From contig NZ_VCPD01000009.1 in NCBI RefSeq assembly GCF_005938215.1, forward strand, positions 1 to 64,000: DNA of 64,000 bases. The letters run 5' to 3'. Each line of letters starts with the position of its first letter. Within the stretch, counting starts at the first letter, position 1. The position numbers and the translations under genes are program-made. Origin of the DNA: Ruegeria sediminis (GTDB lineage Bacteria > Pseudomonadota > Alphaproteobacteria > Rhodobacterales > Rhodobacteraceae). The notes beneath the pieces are model-generated. The model was given only the letters and a program-made list of their open reading frames with translations, was not told the DNA's origin and did not search any database. This document shows, one piece after another, positions 56,355 to 64,000 of the stretch.

Positions 56355-56956
56355 GCGAGATCAACATTCCCGTCATCGAAACCAAGCGCCTCGTCCTGCG
56401 CGGCCCCGAGCCCGAGGACTATCCGAACTTCAAGGCCACCTTCACCAGCTACCGCGCGCGGTTCATGGGTGGTCCGCTGAACACCTATGAAGCGTGGATG
56501 CTCTATGCCGCCGAGATCGGACACTGGCAGATCCGCGGCTACGGCATGTGGATGATCCATGACAAGCGGACTGACGAGACCTATGGCATGACCGGTGGAT
56601 GGAAGCCCGCGGGCTGGCCCGAGGCCGAGATCGCCTGGGTGATCTGGCCGGATGCGGCGGGCCACGGCTACGCACTCGAGGCGACTCATGCCGCACGGCG
56701 CTATTTCTATACCCAGCGCGGCTGGGAAAGCGCGGTCAGCTACATCGACCCGAAGAACCTCGACTCGATCCGCCTGGCCGAGCGCCTGGGCGCCAAGAAG
56801 GATCACGACGCCCCGACGATCGACGGCAGTGATGCGGTCTATCGCCATCCCTCGCCGGCGCAGTTGAACGGCACCCAACTGGCGCACGGGATCGAGATGG
56901 AGATCAGCCACTATGCCGACCCTCTCTTCAAACCGAAAGGATGGGCCCTTGACTGA
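56351..56956 (+). CDS. GNAT N-acetyltransferase (second of two)
   Basis: 201 residues, same family as the preceding gene: IETKRLVLRGPEPEDYPNF, RGYGMWMIHDKRTDETYGMTGGWKP, IAWVIWPDAAGHGYALEATHAARRYFY. The two are similar along their length and probably arose by duplication. It is translationally coupled to the first (ATGA) and overlaps the TTG start of chorismate mutase by eight bases. Confidence 0.85.
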   Translation: MSEINIPVIETKRLVLRGPEPEDYPNFKATFTSYRARFMGGPLNTYEAWMLYAAEIGHWQIRGYGMWMIHDKRTDETYGMTGGWKPAGWPEAEIAWVIWPDAAGHGYALEATHAARRYFYTQRGWESAVSYIDPKNLDSIRLAERLGAKKDHDAPTIDGSDAVYRHPSPAQLNGTQLAHGIEMEISHYADPLFKPKGWALD

Positions 56957-57245
56957 CGCCGCCACCCGCGCCGCCGCCGTGCTGAAAGAGCACCGCGAAA
57001 GCATCGACCGCCTGGATGCCATCCTCGTCTACACGCTGGGCGAGCGGTTCAAGCACACGCAGGCCGTCGGCAGGCTCAAGGCAGAACACGAGCTTCCCCC
57101 GTCCGATCCCGCGCGCGAAGCGGAGCAGATCGCACGGCTCGAAGACCTGGCGAAGGAGGCCGACCTGGACCCCGATTTCGCCAAGGCTTTCCTGACCTTC
57201 ATCATTCAGGAGGTCATCCGACACCACAAGAAACACCAGGAATAA
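56949..57245 (+). CDS. Chorismate mutase (AroQ class)
   Basis: 98 residues from a TTG start. All-helical AroQ type: RESIDRLDAILVYTLGERFKHTQAVGRLKAEHELPPSDPAREAEQIARL and FLTFIIQEVIRHHKKHQ. It turns chorismate into prephenate for Phe/Tyr. AAAGGA lies upstream of the TTG; no ATG is possible because the frame lies inside the GNAT end. Its place between ffh and rpsP is the usual Rhodobacteraceae order. Confidence 0.88.
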   Translation: MTDAATRAAAVLKEHRESIDRLDAILVYTLGERFKHTQAVGRLKAEHELPPSDPAREAEQIARLEDLAKEADLDPDFAKAFLTFIIQEVIRHHKKHQE

Positions 57246-57296
57246 CCGGACAGCAATTCAACCTGGACCGGTCAACGCCATCAAAGGAGAAAAACC

Positions 57297-57686
57297 ATGG
57301 CAATGAAAATCCGTCTGGCCCGTGGCGGCTCGAAGAAACGCCCCTTCTACCGCATCGTGGCGGCCGACAGCCGCATGCCGCGCGACGGCCGCTTCATCGA
57401 GAAGCTGGGCACCTACAACCCGCTGCTGCCGAAAGACAGCGAAGATCGCGTGAAGATGGATGTCGAGCGCGTCCAGTACTGGCTGGGCCAGGGCGCGCAG
57501 CCGACCGACCGGATCGCCCGCATGCTGGAAGCCGCCGGCGTCAAGGAAAAGACCGAGCGCAGCAACCCCAAGAAAGCCGTTCCCGGCAAGAAGGCCACGG
57601 AACGCTCCGAGGAAAAAGCTGCCAAGGCTGCTGAGGCCGCCGAAGCCGCTGCCGCGCCGGCAGAAGAAGCCGCTGCTGAAGAATAA
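57297..57686 (+). CDS. rpsP: 30S ribosomal protein bS16
   Basis: 129 residues; the first 80 are the S16 core ([43 protein letters not shown]). The last 45 residues are an Ala/Glu/Lys-rich extension absent from the E. coli protein. AAAGGAG precedes the ATG. It leads bluB, a small protein, rimM and trmD on the same strand. Confidence 0.97.
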   Translation: MAMKIRLARGGSKKRPFYRIVAADSRMPRDGRFIEKLGTYNPLLPKDSEDRVKMDVERVQYWLGQGAQPTDRIARMLEAAGVKEKTERSNPKKAVPGKKATERSEEKAAKAAEAAEAAAAPAEEAAAEE

Positions 57687-57697
57687 GCAGGTTCCGC

Positions 57698-58333
57698 GTG
57701 CGGGTTCAGACCTTCAGCGAAGACTTCCGCACGCAGTTGCATCTGCTGATGCGGCTCCGGCGCGACGTGCGCCGGTTCCGCACCGATCCCGTGGACGAGG
57801 CAGTGCTCGCGCGCTGCCTCGACGCGTTTCGATTGGCCCCGTCGGTGGGGCTGAGCGAACCCTGGCGCGTGATCCGCGTAGACAGCGCGGAGGCGCGCGC
57901 CGCCGCACTGAAGAATTTCGAGACCGCCAATGCCGAGGCGCTGACCGGCTATTCCGGCGACAAGGCGCGGCTCTACAGCCGGCTCAAGCTGTCGGGAATG
58001 CAGGATGCGCCGGTGCAGTTGGCCGTCTATTGCGATGACGCCACCGACAAGGGTCACGGGCTGGGCGCCGGAACCATGCCCGAGATGCGCCGCTATTCGG
58101 TGGTGACGGCCATCACGCTGTTCTGGCTCAGCCTGCGGGCCGAGGGGCTTGGCCTTGGCTGGGTGTCGATCCTTGATCCCGACCAGCTGGCCCGAGACCT
58201 GGCCGTGCCGGGGGATTGGCGCCTGATCGGCTATTTCTGCGTTGGCTGGCCGCAGGAGGTTTCGGAAACTCCGGAACTGGAAACGGTGGGCTGGGAATCC
58301 AGAAGCCCGCACCTGATGATCGAAACGCGGTGA
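57698..58333 (+). CDS. bluB: 5,6-Dimethylbenzimidazole synthase (BluB)
   Basis: 211 residues, nitroreductase-like fold: LLMRLRRDVRRFRTDPVDEAVL, APSVGLSEPWRVIRV, MPEMRRYSVVTAITLFWLSLRAEGLGLGWVSILDP. BluB fragments FMN with oxygen to make the lower ligand of B12. The start is a GTG 11 bases after the rpsP stop; an in-frame ATG (MRLRR) about 17 codons in is less likely. It is unusual that a cobalamin gene sits inside this translation run; cobC and cbiB lie 20 kb away. Confidence 0.9.
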   Translation: MRVQTFSEDFRTQLHLLMRLRRDVRRFRTDPVDEAVLARCLDAFRLAPSVGLSEPWRVIRVDSAEARAAALKNFETANAEALTGYSGDKARLYSRLKLSGMQDAPVQLAVYCDDATDKGHGLGAGTMPEMRRYSVVTAITLFWLSLRAEGLGLGWVSILDPDQLARDLAVPGDWRLIGYFCVGWPQEVSETPELETVGWESRSPHLMIETR

Positions 58334-58339
58334 GCGCAG

Positions 58340-58483
58340 ATGTTCAGACCGATCAGATTTGTGCTGCTCATGGCAACCGCCTTCATCGTCGGGGTATTCT
58401 ACGAACGCAACGCCCATACCGACAGGTGTCTTGATGCCGGCGGGCGGGTCGTGTCCAACTTGTGCGAAGGAGGGCAGAGATGA
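58340..58483 (+). CDS. 47-residue membrane-anchored small protein
   Basis: ATG at 58340, stop overlapping the rimM ATG (ATGA). The sequence begins [20 protein letters not shown], one hydrophobic helix after a basic start, then [17 protein letters not shown] and [10 protein letters not shown] with two cysteines 15 residues apart. The GAAGGAGG site for rimM lies within it. It is too short for common gene finders. I recall similar short proteins in this group; the function is unknown. Confidence 0.7.
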   Translation: MFRPIRFVLLMATAFIVGVFYERNAHTDRCLDAGGRVVSNLCEGGQR

Positions 58484-58983
58484 GCGATCTGGTGTGTGTC
58501 GGTTCGGTCGCGGGTTCCTTTGGCGTGCGCGGCGAAGTGCGACTGAAAAGCTTTTGCGCCAACCCCGAGGACATCGAGACTTATTCGCCCCTGACCGACG
58601 AAACGGGTCAGGAGCGTTATCCGCTTGTCCTGACTCGCCCGGTAAAGAACGGCTTCGCGGCCCGTCTTGGCGGCATCGAGACCAAGGAACAGGCCGACGC
58701 AATCAAGGGTCTGCGCCTGTTCGCGCGCCGCGACCAGCTGCCTTCGCTGCCCGATGACGAATTCTACCATGCCGATCTGATCGGGCTCGAAGTCTATGAC
58801 ACCGGCGGCGCGCTGCTGGGGCGGGTCAAGTCGGTGCAGAACCACGGGGCCGCGGACCTGCTGGAAATCCACGGGCCCGGGCTGAAATCCACGGTGCTGC
58901 TGCCCTTCACGATGGCTGCGGTGCCCACGGTCGATCTGGCGCAGGGCCGCATCGTCGCCGACCCGCCGGAAGGGTTGTTCTGA
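58480..58983 (+). CDS. rimM: 16S rRNA processing protein RimM
   Basis: 167 residues. N-terminal domain [21 protein letters not shown] and a PRC-barrel second half ([37 protein letters not shown]), ending in [16 protein letters not shown]. It assists 30S maturation by binding S19. GAAGGAGG lies seven bases before the ATG; the six codons upstream of the open frame are excluded. It overlaps the small protein stop and precedes trmD by three bases. Confidence 0.96.
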   Translation: MSDLVCVGSVAGSFGVRGEVRLKSFCANPEDIETYSPLTDETGQERYPLVLTRPVKNGFAARLGGIETKEQADAIKGLRLFARRDQLPSLPDDEFYHADLIGLEVYDTGGALLGRVKSVQNHGAADLLEIHGPGLKSTVLLPFTMAAVPTVDLAQGRIVADPPEGLF

Positions 58984-58986
58984 GCC

Positions 58987-59784
58987 ATGTCCGATACCCC
59001 CTCGCGCTCGCACGGCCGCAAGTCGATCCGTCCGGTCCTCAAACCCCGCGAACTCATGACCCCGACTCCGGACCTGCACGGGCTTTGGAAGGCGAAGGTC
59101 ATCACCCTGTTCCCTTCGGCCTTTCCCGGCGTGCTGGGCGAAAGCCTGACCGGCAAGGCGCTGCAGGAGGGGCTGTGGCAGCTGGAAACCGTCGATTTGC
59201 GACAATTCGGCATCGGCAAGCATCGCAACGTCGACGACACGCCGGCGGGCGGGGGCGCAGGCATGGTGCTGCGCGCCGATGTGCTGGGCGACGCGATCGA
59301 ACACGCGATGGCGGGCGTGCGCGGCAACTGGCCTATCATCTATCTCAGCCCGCGCGGCCGCCGCATGGATCAGCCGCTGATGCGAAACCTCGCCCGGTGC
59401 GACGGCGTCACCCTGCTCTGCGGCCGCTTTGAGGGCGTCGATGAGCGGGTGCTGGAGCACTACGGCGTCCAGGAAGTGTCACTGGGCGACTTCGTGATGA
59501 CCGGGGGCGAGATCGCGGCGCAGGCGCTGATCGACGCGACGGTCCGCCTGATCCCCGGCGTTCTGGGCAACCAGGCCTCGGCCGAGGAGGAAAGCTTTTC
59601 CTCGGGGCTGCTGGAACATCCGCAATACACGCGCCCGGCCGAATGGAAGGGCAAGCCGATCCCCGAAGTGCTGATGTCCGGGCATCACGGCCGCGTCGAG
59701 GAATGGCGCCGCCGGATGTCGGAAGAGATCACCAAGGCGCGCCGCCCGGACCTGTGGGAGGTCTACAAGAACCGGGACGGCTGA
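58987..59784 (+). CDS. trmD: tRNA (guanine-N1)-methyltransferase
   Basis: 265 residues, a little longer than usual because of an N-terminal 34-residue extension (SRSHGRKSIRPVLKPREL). The trefoil-knot SAM site reads IIYLSPRGRRMDQPL, LLCGRFEGVDERVLEHYGVQEVSLGDFVMTGGE. It methylates G37 of tRNAs and prevents frameshifting. It is convergent with the GH25 gene. Confidence 0.97.
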   Translation: MSDTPSRSHGRKSIRPVLKPRELMTPTPDLHGLWKAKVITLFPSAFPGVLGESLTGKALQEGLWQLETVDLRQFGIGKHRNVDDTPAGGGAGMVLRADVLGDAIEHAMAGVRGNWPIIYLSPRGRRMDQPLMRNLARCDGVTLLCGRFEGVDERVLEHYGVQEVSLGDFVMTGGEIAAQALIDATVRLIPGVLGNQASAEEESFSSGLLEHPQYTRPAEWKGKPIPEVLMSGHHGRVEEWRRRMSEEITKARRPDLWEVYKNRDG

Positions 59785-59788
59785 TCGG

Positions 59789-60589
59789 TCAGCGGATTAC
59801 GCCCGCCTTCCAGCGCAGCCAGGTTTCAGGCGCGTCATGGAACACGTTGATGTCGACCTCGCCATCGATGCCCGGCACCAGGCCGGTTCCCGTGTACTGC
59901 CAGAACCGCCAGAACGCGCCCGGATAGACCTGTCGTGGATGGCCGGCGACCGAGCGCAACCAGAATTCGGTTCCGTGCAGGCGACCGATACCGGTGTCGC
60001 GATAGAAATCGACGGTGGTGTATACGATCGGCCTGCGGCCGTAATGGGCCTCCAGGATATCCAGGAAGATGTCCGCCTCGGCGCGGATTTTGTCGCCGTC
60101 GGGGCGAATGGTGCAAGTCTTGGAATAGGGCGTCCATTCCATGTCCAGCACATGCGGAAGATCCGCGCCGCGCGGCACGTGGCGAATGAACCACCTGGCT
60201 TGCTCGGCGGCCGGGCGGCAGAAATAGAAGTAATGATAGGCGCCCCAGGGCACGCCCGCGGCCTGCGCTCCACGCCGGTGGGTTTCGAATTTCGGATCCG
60301 CCACATCGCCGCCTTCGGTGGCCTTGATGAAGGCGAAGTTCACGCCGGCCGCACGGGCAACCTGCCAGTCGATGTTGCCCTGCCAGCGGGAAATGTCGAT
60401 GCCGTGGATCGGGTAGGATTCGGGACCGCGCCCCTCCCACGAATGCGGATCGGCATCGCCGAACTTGGGATAGGTCACGAGCGAGCGCGCCTCGGCCCGA
60501 TAGTCTGGCCCGGCGACGGGCTCGGGCGCGCGGCGGCCGCAGGAAACAACCACCACCAGCACCAGGAACAGCGACAGAACATTTCGCAT
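59789..60589 (-). CDS. GH25 family lysozyme, lipoprotein
   Basis: 266 residues. The start MRNVLSLFLVLVVVVSCGRR carries a lipoprotein box (VVSC, Cys17), so it is probably anchored in the outer membrane facing the periplasm. The glycoside hydrolase 25 domain has IHGIDISRWQGNIDWQVAR, FAFIKATEGGDVAD and LPHVLDMEWTPYSK with the catalytic acids. It cleaves the glycan of peptidoglycan. AGGGTG precedes the ATG at 60589; the long upstream frame is excluded. It is convergent with trmD. Confidence 0.9.
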   Translation of the reverse strand: MRNVLSLFLVLVVVVSCGRRAPEPVAGPDYRAEARSLVTYPKFGDADPHSWEGRGPESYPIHGIDISRWQGNIDWQVARAAGVNFAFIKATEGGDVADPKFETHRRGAQAAGVPWGAYHYFYFCRPAAEQARWFIRHVPRGADLPHVLDMEWTPYSKTCTIRPDGDKIRAEADIFLDILEAHYGRRPIVYTTVDFYRDTGIGRLHGTEFWLRSVAGHPRQVYPGAFWRFWQYTGTGLVPGIDGEVDINVFHDAPETWLRWKAGVIR

Positions 60590-60993
60590 CAAATCACCCT
60601 GCCTCGACGATCCACGAAGGAATCTGTTTTGTTTTGTTGCCGCCAGATTGCTTTTTTCACGGCGGATGGCAATGCTGCTGATGGCTGGGAACGGATTTCC
60701 CGCGACCCGACGCCGATATTCCGGGAAATCGCGCCTTCGGGGCTTGATCCCGGCCGTCAAATTCCCTAAACGACCGAAATCCGGAATCGCCTGCGGCGGC
60801 TCCGGCGTTTTGGCTTGCACCGTACCTGACCGCCCGGCTTTCTTCAGTCTCTGGCGCAAAACGGACAGGCCGGACCGAAGGAACATTCGACCTGACCTCT
60901 GGCGGGCCGCCTTTGCGGGATCCGATGGAGACCAAGAGCTCTCAGGCCGTGCGCAACTTCGTGGGCCAACCACGAGCAGATAGGAGAACTGCG
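60590..60993. promoter_or_regulatory. Divergent region between the GH25 gene and rplS
   Basis: 404 bases without a gene I can support; frames there are shadows. It must contain promoters for the GH25 lipoprotein (minus) and the rplS-rpmE transcript (plus). Three T-rich tracts lie within 60 bases of the GH25 start. The rplS ribosome site TAGGAGAACTG is at 60981-60991. No clear operator or hairpin was found. Confidence 0.4.
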
Positions 60994-61377
60994 ATGGACC
61001 TGATCGCACAGCTCGAGGCGGAACAGATTGCCGCCCTGGGGAAAGAAATCCCCGATTTCAAAGCCGGTGACACCATCCGCGTCGGCTACAAGGTGACCGA
61101 AGGGTCGCGCACCCGTGTGCAGAACTACGAAGGCGTCTGCATCGCGCGCAAGAACGGCAATGGCATCGCCGGCTCGTTCACCGTCCGCAAAATCTCGTTC
61201 GGCGAAGGCGTGGAGCGCGTGTTCCCGCTGTACTCGACCAACATCGACAGCATCACCGTTGTCCGCCGCGGCAAAGTCCGCCGCGCCAAACTGTACTACC
61301 TGCGTTCGCGCCGCGGCAAATCCGCCCGTATCGCAGAAGTCACCAACTACAAGACCAAGGCCGACGCCGAGGCGTAA
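60994..61377 (+). CDS. rplS: 50S ribosomal protein bL19
   Basis: 127 residues, family pattern [55 protein letters not shown] and [18 protein letters not shown]. Located at the 30S-50S interface. TAGGAG lies nine bases before the ATG at 60994; the longer open frame upstream is excluded. rpmE follows after 11 bases. Confidence 0.97.
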   Translation: MDLIAQLEAEQIAALGKEIPDFKAGDTIRVGYKVTEGSRTRVQNYEGVCIARKNGNGIAGSFTVRKISFGEGVERVFPLYSTNIDSITVVRRGKVRRAKLYYLRSRRGKSARIAEVTNYKTKADAEA

Positions 61378-61388
61378 GGAGCGGATCC

Positions 61389-61610
61389 ATGAAAAAAGAC
61401 ATCCATCCCGACTACCACCTCATCGACGTCAAGCTGACCGATGGCACCGTGGTTCAGATGAAATCCACCTGGGGCGCCGAAGGCGACACCCTTGCCCTTG
61501 AGATCGATCCCGCATCGCACCCGGCCTGGACCGGCGGCTCCTCGCGCCTGATGGATGCCGGCGGCCGCGTGTCGAAATTCAAGAAGAAATACGAAGGCCT
61601 CGGCTTCTAA
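61389..61610 (+). CDS. rpmE: 50S ribosomal protein bL31
   Basis: 73 residues: [44 protein letters not shown]. The zinc-binding cysteines of the C+ type are absent, so this is the zinc-free (C-) form. AAGGAG precedes the ATG. A strong terminator follows 24 bases after the stop. Confidence 0.96.
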   Translation: MKKDIHPDYHLIDVKLTDGTVVQMKSTWGAEGDTLALEIDPASHPAWTGGSSRLMDAGGRVSKFKKKYEGLGF

Positions 61611-61634
61611 GCCGTTCAAGCCTGTTCAGACGCC

Positions 61635-61665
61635 AAAGGCTGCCTTTGCGAAGGCAGCCTTTTTT
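61635..61665 (+). terminator. Rho-independent terminator of rplS-rpmE
   Basis: A 12-bp stem AAAGGCTGCCTT / AAGGCAGCCTTT with loop TGCG, running into a T6 tract (TTTTTTG). Confidence 0.93.
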
Positions 61666-61714
61666 GATTTTCCCCATCCGCGCGCGTCCTTGCCCGCGAG
61701 AAAGCTGTCCCCTC

Positions 61715-63634
61715 GTGAAACAAGCCCTTGCCGACGCGCTTCAAGAACGCGGCTATGATACCCTGACCCCCGTGCAGCAGGCCGTGACCGAACCGGAACT
61801 GGAGGGCCGCGACCTGCTGGTTTCGGCGCAGACCGGTTCCGGCAAGACCGTAGGTTTCGGCCTGGCGCTGGCGCCGACCCTGCTGGACGGCGAAACTTTC
61901 GATGATGCGGCCGAACCGCTGGCATTGATCATCGCGCCGACCCGAGAGCTGGCGATGCAGGTAAAGCGCGAACTGGCCTGGCTCTATGCGAAAACCGGCG
62001 CCGTCGTGGCATCCTGCGTAGGGGGCATGGACATGCGCGACGAACGCCGCGCGCTGGAGCGGGGCGCCCATATCGTCGTCGCCACGCCCGGCCGGCTGCG
62101 CGACCACATCATGCGCGGCTCGATCGACCTGACCCGGGTGCGCGGCATCGTTCTGGACGAGGCCGATGAAATGCTGGACCTCGGGTTCCGCGAGGATCTC
62201 GAGGTCATTCTCGGCGAAGCGCCCGAAACCCGCAGAACCCTGATGTTCTCGGCCACCGTGCCAAAGGGTATCGCCGCGCTCGCGCAAAGCTATCAGAAGG
62301 ACGCACAGCGCGTCACGGCGCTGGCCGAGTCCCGGCAGCATGCGGATATCGAGTACCGGCTGATGCAAGTGGCTCCGCAGGACGCGGAAAACGCCATCAT
62401 CAACGTCCTGCGGTACTACGAGGCGCCCAATGCCATCGTTTTCGCCAACACGCGCGCCATGGTGAGCCGCCTGACGACGCGCCTGTCGAACCGCGGGTTC
62501 TCGGTCGTGGCGCTGTCGGGCGAATTGACCCAGAGCGAGCGCACCAACGCCTTGCAGGCCATGCGTGACGGACGGGCGCGGATCTGTGTGGCGACCGACG
62601 TCGCCGCCCGCGGCATCGACCTGCCCGGCCTCGATCTGGTGGTCCACGCCGAACTGCCGTCCAACCACGAGACCCTGCTGCACCGGTCGGGCAGAACCGG
62701 GCGGGCGGGCCGCAAGGGCGTGAGCGTCCTGATCGCGCCGCCAAAGGTCCGCGCCAAGGCGCAACGCCTGCTGGGCTGGGCCAAGGTCAGTGCGGAAACC
62801 TGCGAAGCGCCCTCGGCCGAGGCCGTTCTTGAGCGTGACGAAACCCGAATGCTGGCCGACCCCGCCTGGCAGGAGCAACCGAGCGATACGGAACAAGCCG
62901 CGGCGGCACGGCTGCTGGAGCGGTTTTCGCCCGAGCAGATCGCGGCAGCCTTCCTGCGCCTCTATCGCAGCCGCCATTCGGCGCCCGAGGAACTTGGCGC
63001 GGTCCAGATGGAAAAACGCCAGAAAACCCGAGCCGAGTTCGGTCCAAGCGTGTGGTTCTCCATATCGGGCGGCCGGGCTGCGGGCGCGGAACCGCGCCAC
63101 TACCTGCCGATGCTGTGCAAGGCCGGCGACCTCGACCGCGACGCGATCGGCGCGATCCGCGTGCAGGACCGGGAAACCTTCGTCGAGATCAGGGAAGCAG
63201 CCGTTGAGGGGTTCCTGAAAGCCCTCGATGGCAGGACCGAGATCGAGCCGGGCGCGGTTCTGACTCGCCTGGCCAATGCCCCCGACATCAAGACTTCGCC
63301 GCGCCCGCCAATGAAGTCAAAGCCGGCGCCTCATCGCGGCAAGGGCGCCAAACCGGCGAAATCCGCGCGGCCGCCCCACAAGATCAAGTCACCGGAGGAT
63401 CGCCCAGACCCGGCGCCGGAGCGGCCCGCCGCAGCAGCCAAACCCAAGCGGAAACCGCCCGCAAAGGCAGGACACAAACCCAGGGAACAGACCCGCAAAG
63501 GCCCGCAACCCCCTGTCGGGAAACCGAATAGCAAAAAGAACAAGGCGCGGCGTGCCGCAGATGGACGAACGCCGACCCCAAAGGGCGGAGACGCGCGGCC
63601 GCATCGGGCCACGAAAAAGCCCAAGGCACGTTGA
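61715..63634 (+). CDS. DEAD-box RNA helicase with DbpA-type RNA-binding domain
   Basis: 639 residues. Helicase core: VSAQTGSGKT (motif I), APTRELAMQ, VLDEADEMLD (the DEAD box), FSATVPKG, VATDVAARGIDL and HRSGRTGRAGRKG. A DbpA-type RNA-binding domain follows (RHYLPMLCKAGDLDRDAIGAIRVQDRETFVEI) and then a 110-residue Lys/Pro/Arg-rich disordered tail. A role in ribosome assembly or cold adaptation is likely. The start is GTG at 61715; the open frame upstream lies over the rpmE terminator. Confidence 0.92.
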   Translation: MKQALADALQERGYDTLTPVQQAVTEPELEGRDLLVSAQTGSGKTVGFGLALAPTLLDGETFDDAAEPLALIIAPTRELAMQVKRELAWLYAKTGAVVASCVGGMDMRDERRALERGAHIVVATPGRLRDHIMRGSIDLTRVRGIVLDEADEMLDLGFREDLEVILGEAPETRRTLMFSATVPKGIAALAQSYQKDAQRVTALAESRQHADIEYRLMQVAPQDAENAIINVLRYYEAPNAIVFANTRAMVSRLTTRLSNRGFSVVALSGELTQSERTNALQAMRDGRARICVATDVAARGIDLPGLDLVVHAELPSNHETLLHRSGRTGRAGRKGVSVLIAPPKVRAKAQRLLGWAKVSAETCEAPSAEAVLERDETRMLADPAWQEQPSDTEQAAAARLLERFSPEQIAAAFLRLYRSRHSAPEELGAVQMEKRQKTRAEFGPSVWFSISGGRAAGAEPRHYLPMLCKAGDLDRDAIGAIRVQDRETFVEIREAAVEGFLKALDGRTEIEPGAVLTRLANAPDIKTSPRPPMKSKPAPHRGKGAKPAKSARPPHKIKSPEDRPDPAPERPAAAAKPKRKPPAKAGHKPREQTRKGPQPPVGKPNSKKNKARRAADGRTPTPKGGDARPHRATKKPKAR

Positions 63635-63765
63635 TGCAACCGGGGCGCAGGTCTGGCAGGACTTGCGCCTTTCCTGTCTCTCACAGCTTTTCTTACAAGA
63701 GAACACAACATATAGTGGCTCTAACAAAATCGTGGTGAAGCGAGACTGACAAGGGACTATTGGCA

Positions 63766-64000
63766 ATGGCGCACATCATCGTCGTCGGAAACGAAAAGGG
63801 CGGGGCGGGCAAATCCACGGTCTCGATGCATGTGGCGACGGCGCTGGCGCGGCTTGGCCACAAGGTCAGCTCGCTGGACCTGGACCTGCGGCAGCGCACC
63901 CTGGGGCGCTATTTCGAGAACCGCCGCAGCTTCATCAACGGCTCGGAACTGAAACTGCCAAGCCCCTACCACCACGATCTGCCGGAAATCGACCCCGCCT
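63766..64000 (+). CDS. mipZ: Division-plane ATPase MipZ (partial, cut by the right edge)
   Basis: 78 residues visible. MAHIIVVGNEKGGAGKSTVS is the deviant Walker A of the ParA/MinD family, with the MipZ-typical SLDLDLRQRTLGRYFENRRSF. MipZ forms a polar gradient with ParB and blocks FtsZ assembly off midcell. The C-terminal three-quarters lie outside the window. The ATG at 63766 is 131 bases after the helicase stop; upstream ACAAGGGAC may be its ribosome site. Confidence 0.9.
   Translation, partial: MAHIIVVGNEKGGAGKSTVSMHVATALARLGHKVSSLDLDLRQRTLGRYFENRRSFINGSELKLPSPYHHDLPEIDPA

Overview
The window is a dense, high-G+C chromosomal segment from an alphaproteobacterium. Gene content and order point to Rhodobacteraceae (Roseobacter/Rhodobacter group). 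The main markers are a chvI-chvG-hprK-rapZ-EIIA-HPr cluster divergent from pckA, methylsuccinyl-CoA dehydrogenase of the ethylmalonyl-CoA pathway, a split atpF/atpF' pair in the F0 operon, three tandem peptide deformylase genes behind fmt, a MipZ-type division ATPase, DUF6473 and DUF1491 proteins, and the ffh-GNAT-GNAT-chorismate mutase-rpsP-rimM-trmD-rplS-rpmE run. I saw no tRNA, rRNA, CRISPR array, insertion sequence, integrase or phage gene. Most of the window is core genome.

Layout. 1-2.1 kb: end of etfA, a DUF6473 gene and hbdA (fatty acid / PHB-type redox). 2.1-7.5 kb (minus strand): the two-component system ChvI/ChvG read into HprK, RapZ, EIIA, HPr and an acyltransferase; pckA diverges from chvI. 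9.5-17.4 kb: small regulators, a MASE1-like membrane protein, a TauE exporter, mcd, recO, DUF1491-era and a two-domain protein with an RMF-like C-terminus. 17.4-25 kb (minus): rnc, lepB, acpS, a metallo-hydrolase, pdxJ, DUF2062, rsh, rpoZ, folK. 25-28.6 kb (plus): NYN protein, then ispH-methyltransferase-rnhA-TRIC channel. 28.6-31.6 kb (minus): three deformylases and fmt, then two small membrane proteins. 31.7-38.4 kb: PatB lyase, glutathionyl-hydroquinone reductase-like protein, a degenerate receiver protein, cobC-cbiB, a lytic transglycosylase. 38.5-46 kb: smc, an aminotransferase divergent from a FadR-type regulator, a methyltransferase/glycosyltransferase pair. 46-48.7 kb (minus): atpI-B-E-F'-F. 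48.9-54.1 kb: the most accessory-looking part, with ArsR, LysR/EamA/azoreductase, a prolyl-tRNA editing protein, a 0.5-kb AT-rich gap and a lone radical SAM/SPASM protein. 54.1-63.7 kb: ffh to rpmE translation run including bluB, a GH25 lipoprotein, and a DEAD-box helicase. The right edge cuts mipZ.

How the genes work together. ETF, Hbd, Mcd and PckA together suit growth on acetate/C2 units and organic acids; Mcd passes electrons to ETF. ChvG/ChvI plus HprK/HPr/EIIA/RapZ form an envelope-and-carbon signalling block beside gluconeogenic pckA. Fmt and the deformylases act at the start and end of formyl-methionine use. CobC, CbiB and BluB are three separated steps of adenosylcobalamin assembly.

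Nothing here is clearly a new multi-gene system. The best leads are single proteins and control sites: the winged-helix/RMF-like fusion at 16903-17415, the lone radical SAM protein at 52898, a perfect TTAA-N7-TTAA (CtrA-type) site in front of a degenerate receiver gene, a pair of GTCA-N7-TGAC sites between an aminotransferase and a FadR-type regulator, and a third deformylase that has lost a metal ligand and the catalytic glutamate. All functional statements come from reading the sequence and from memory of the families; no database search was run.
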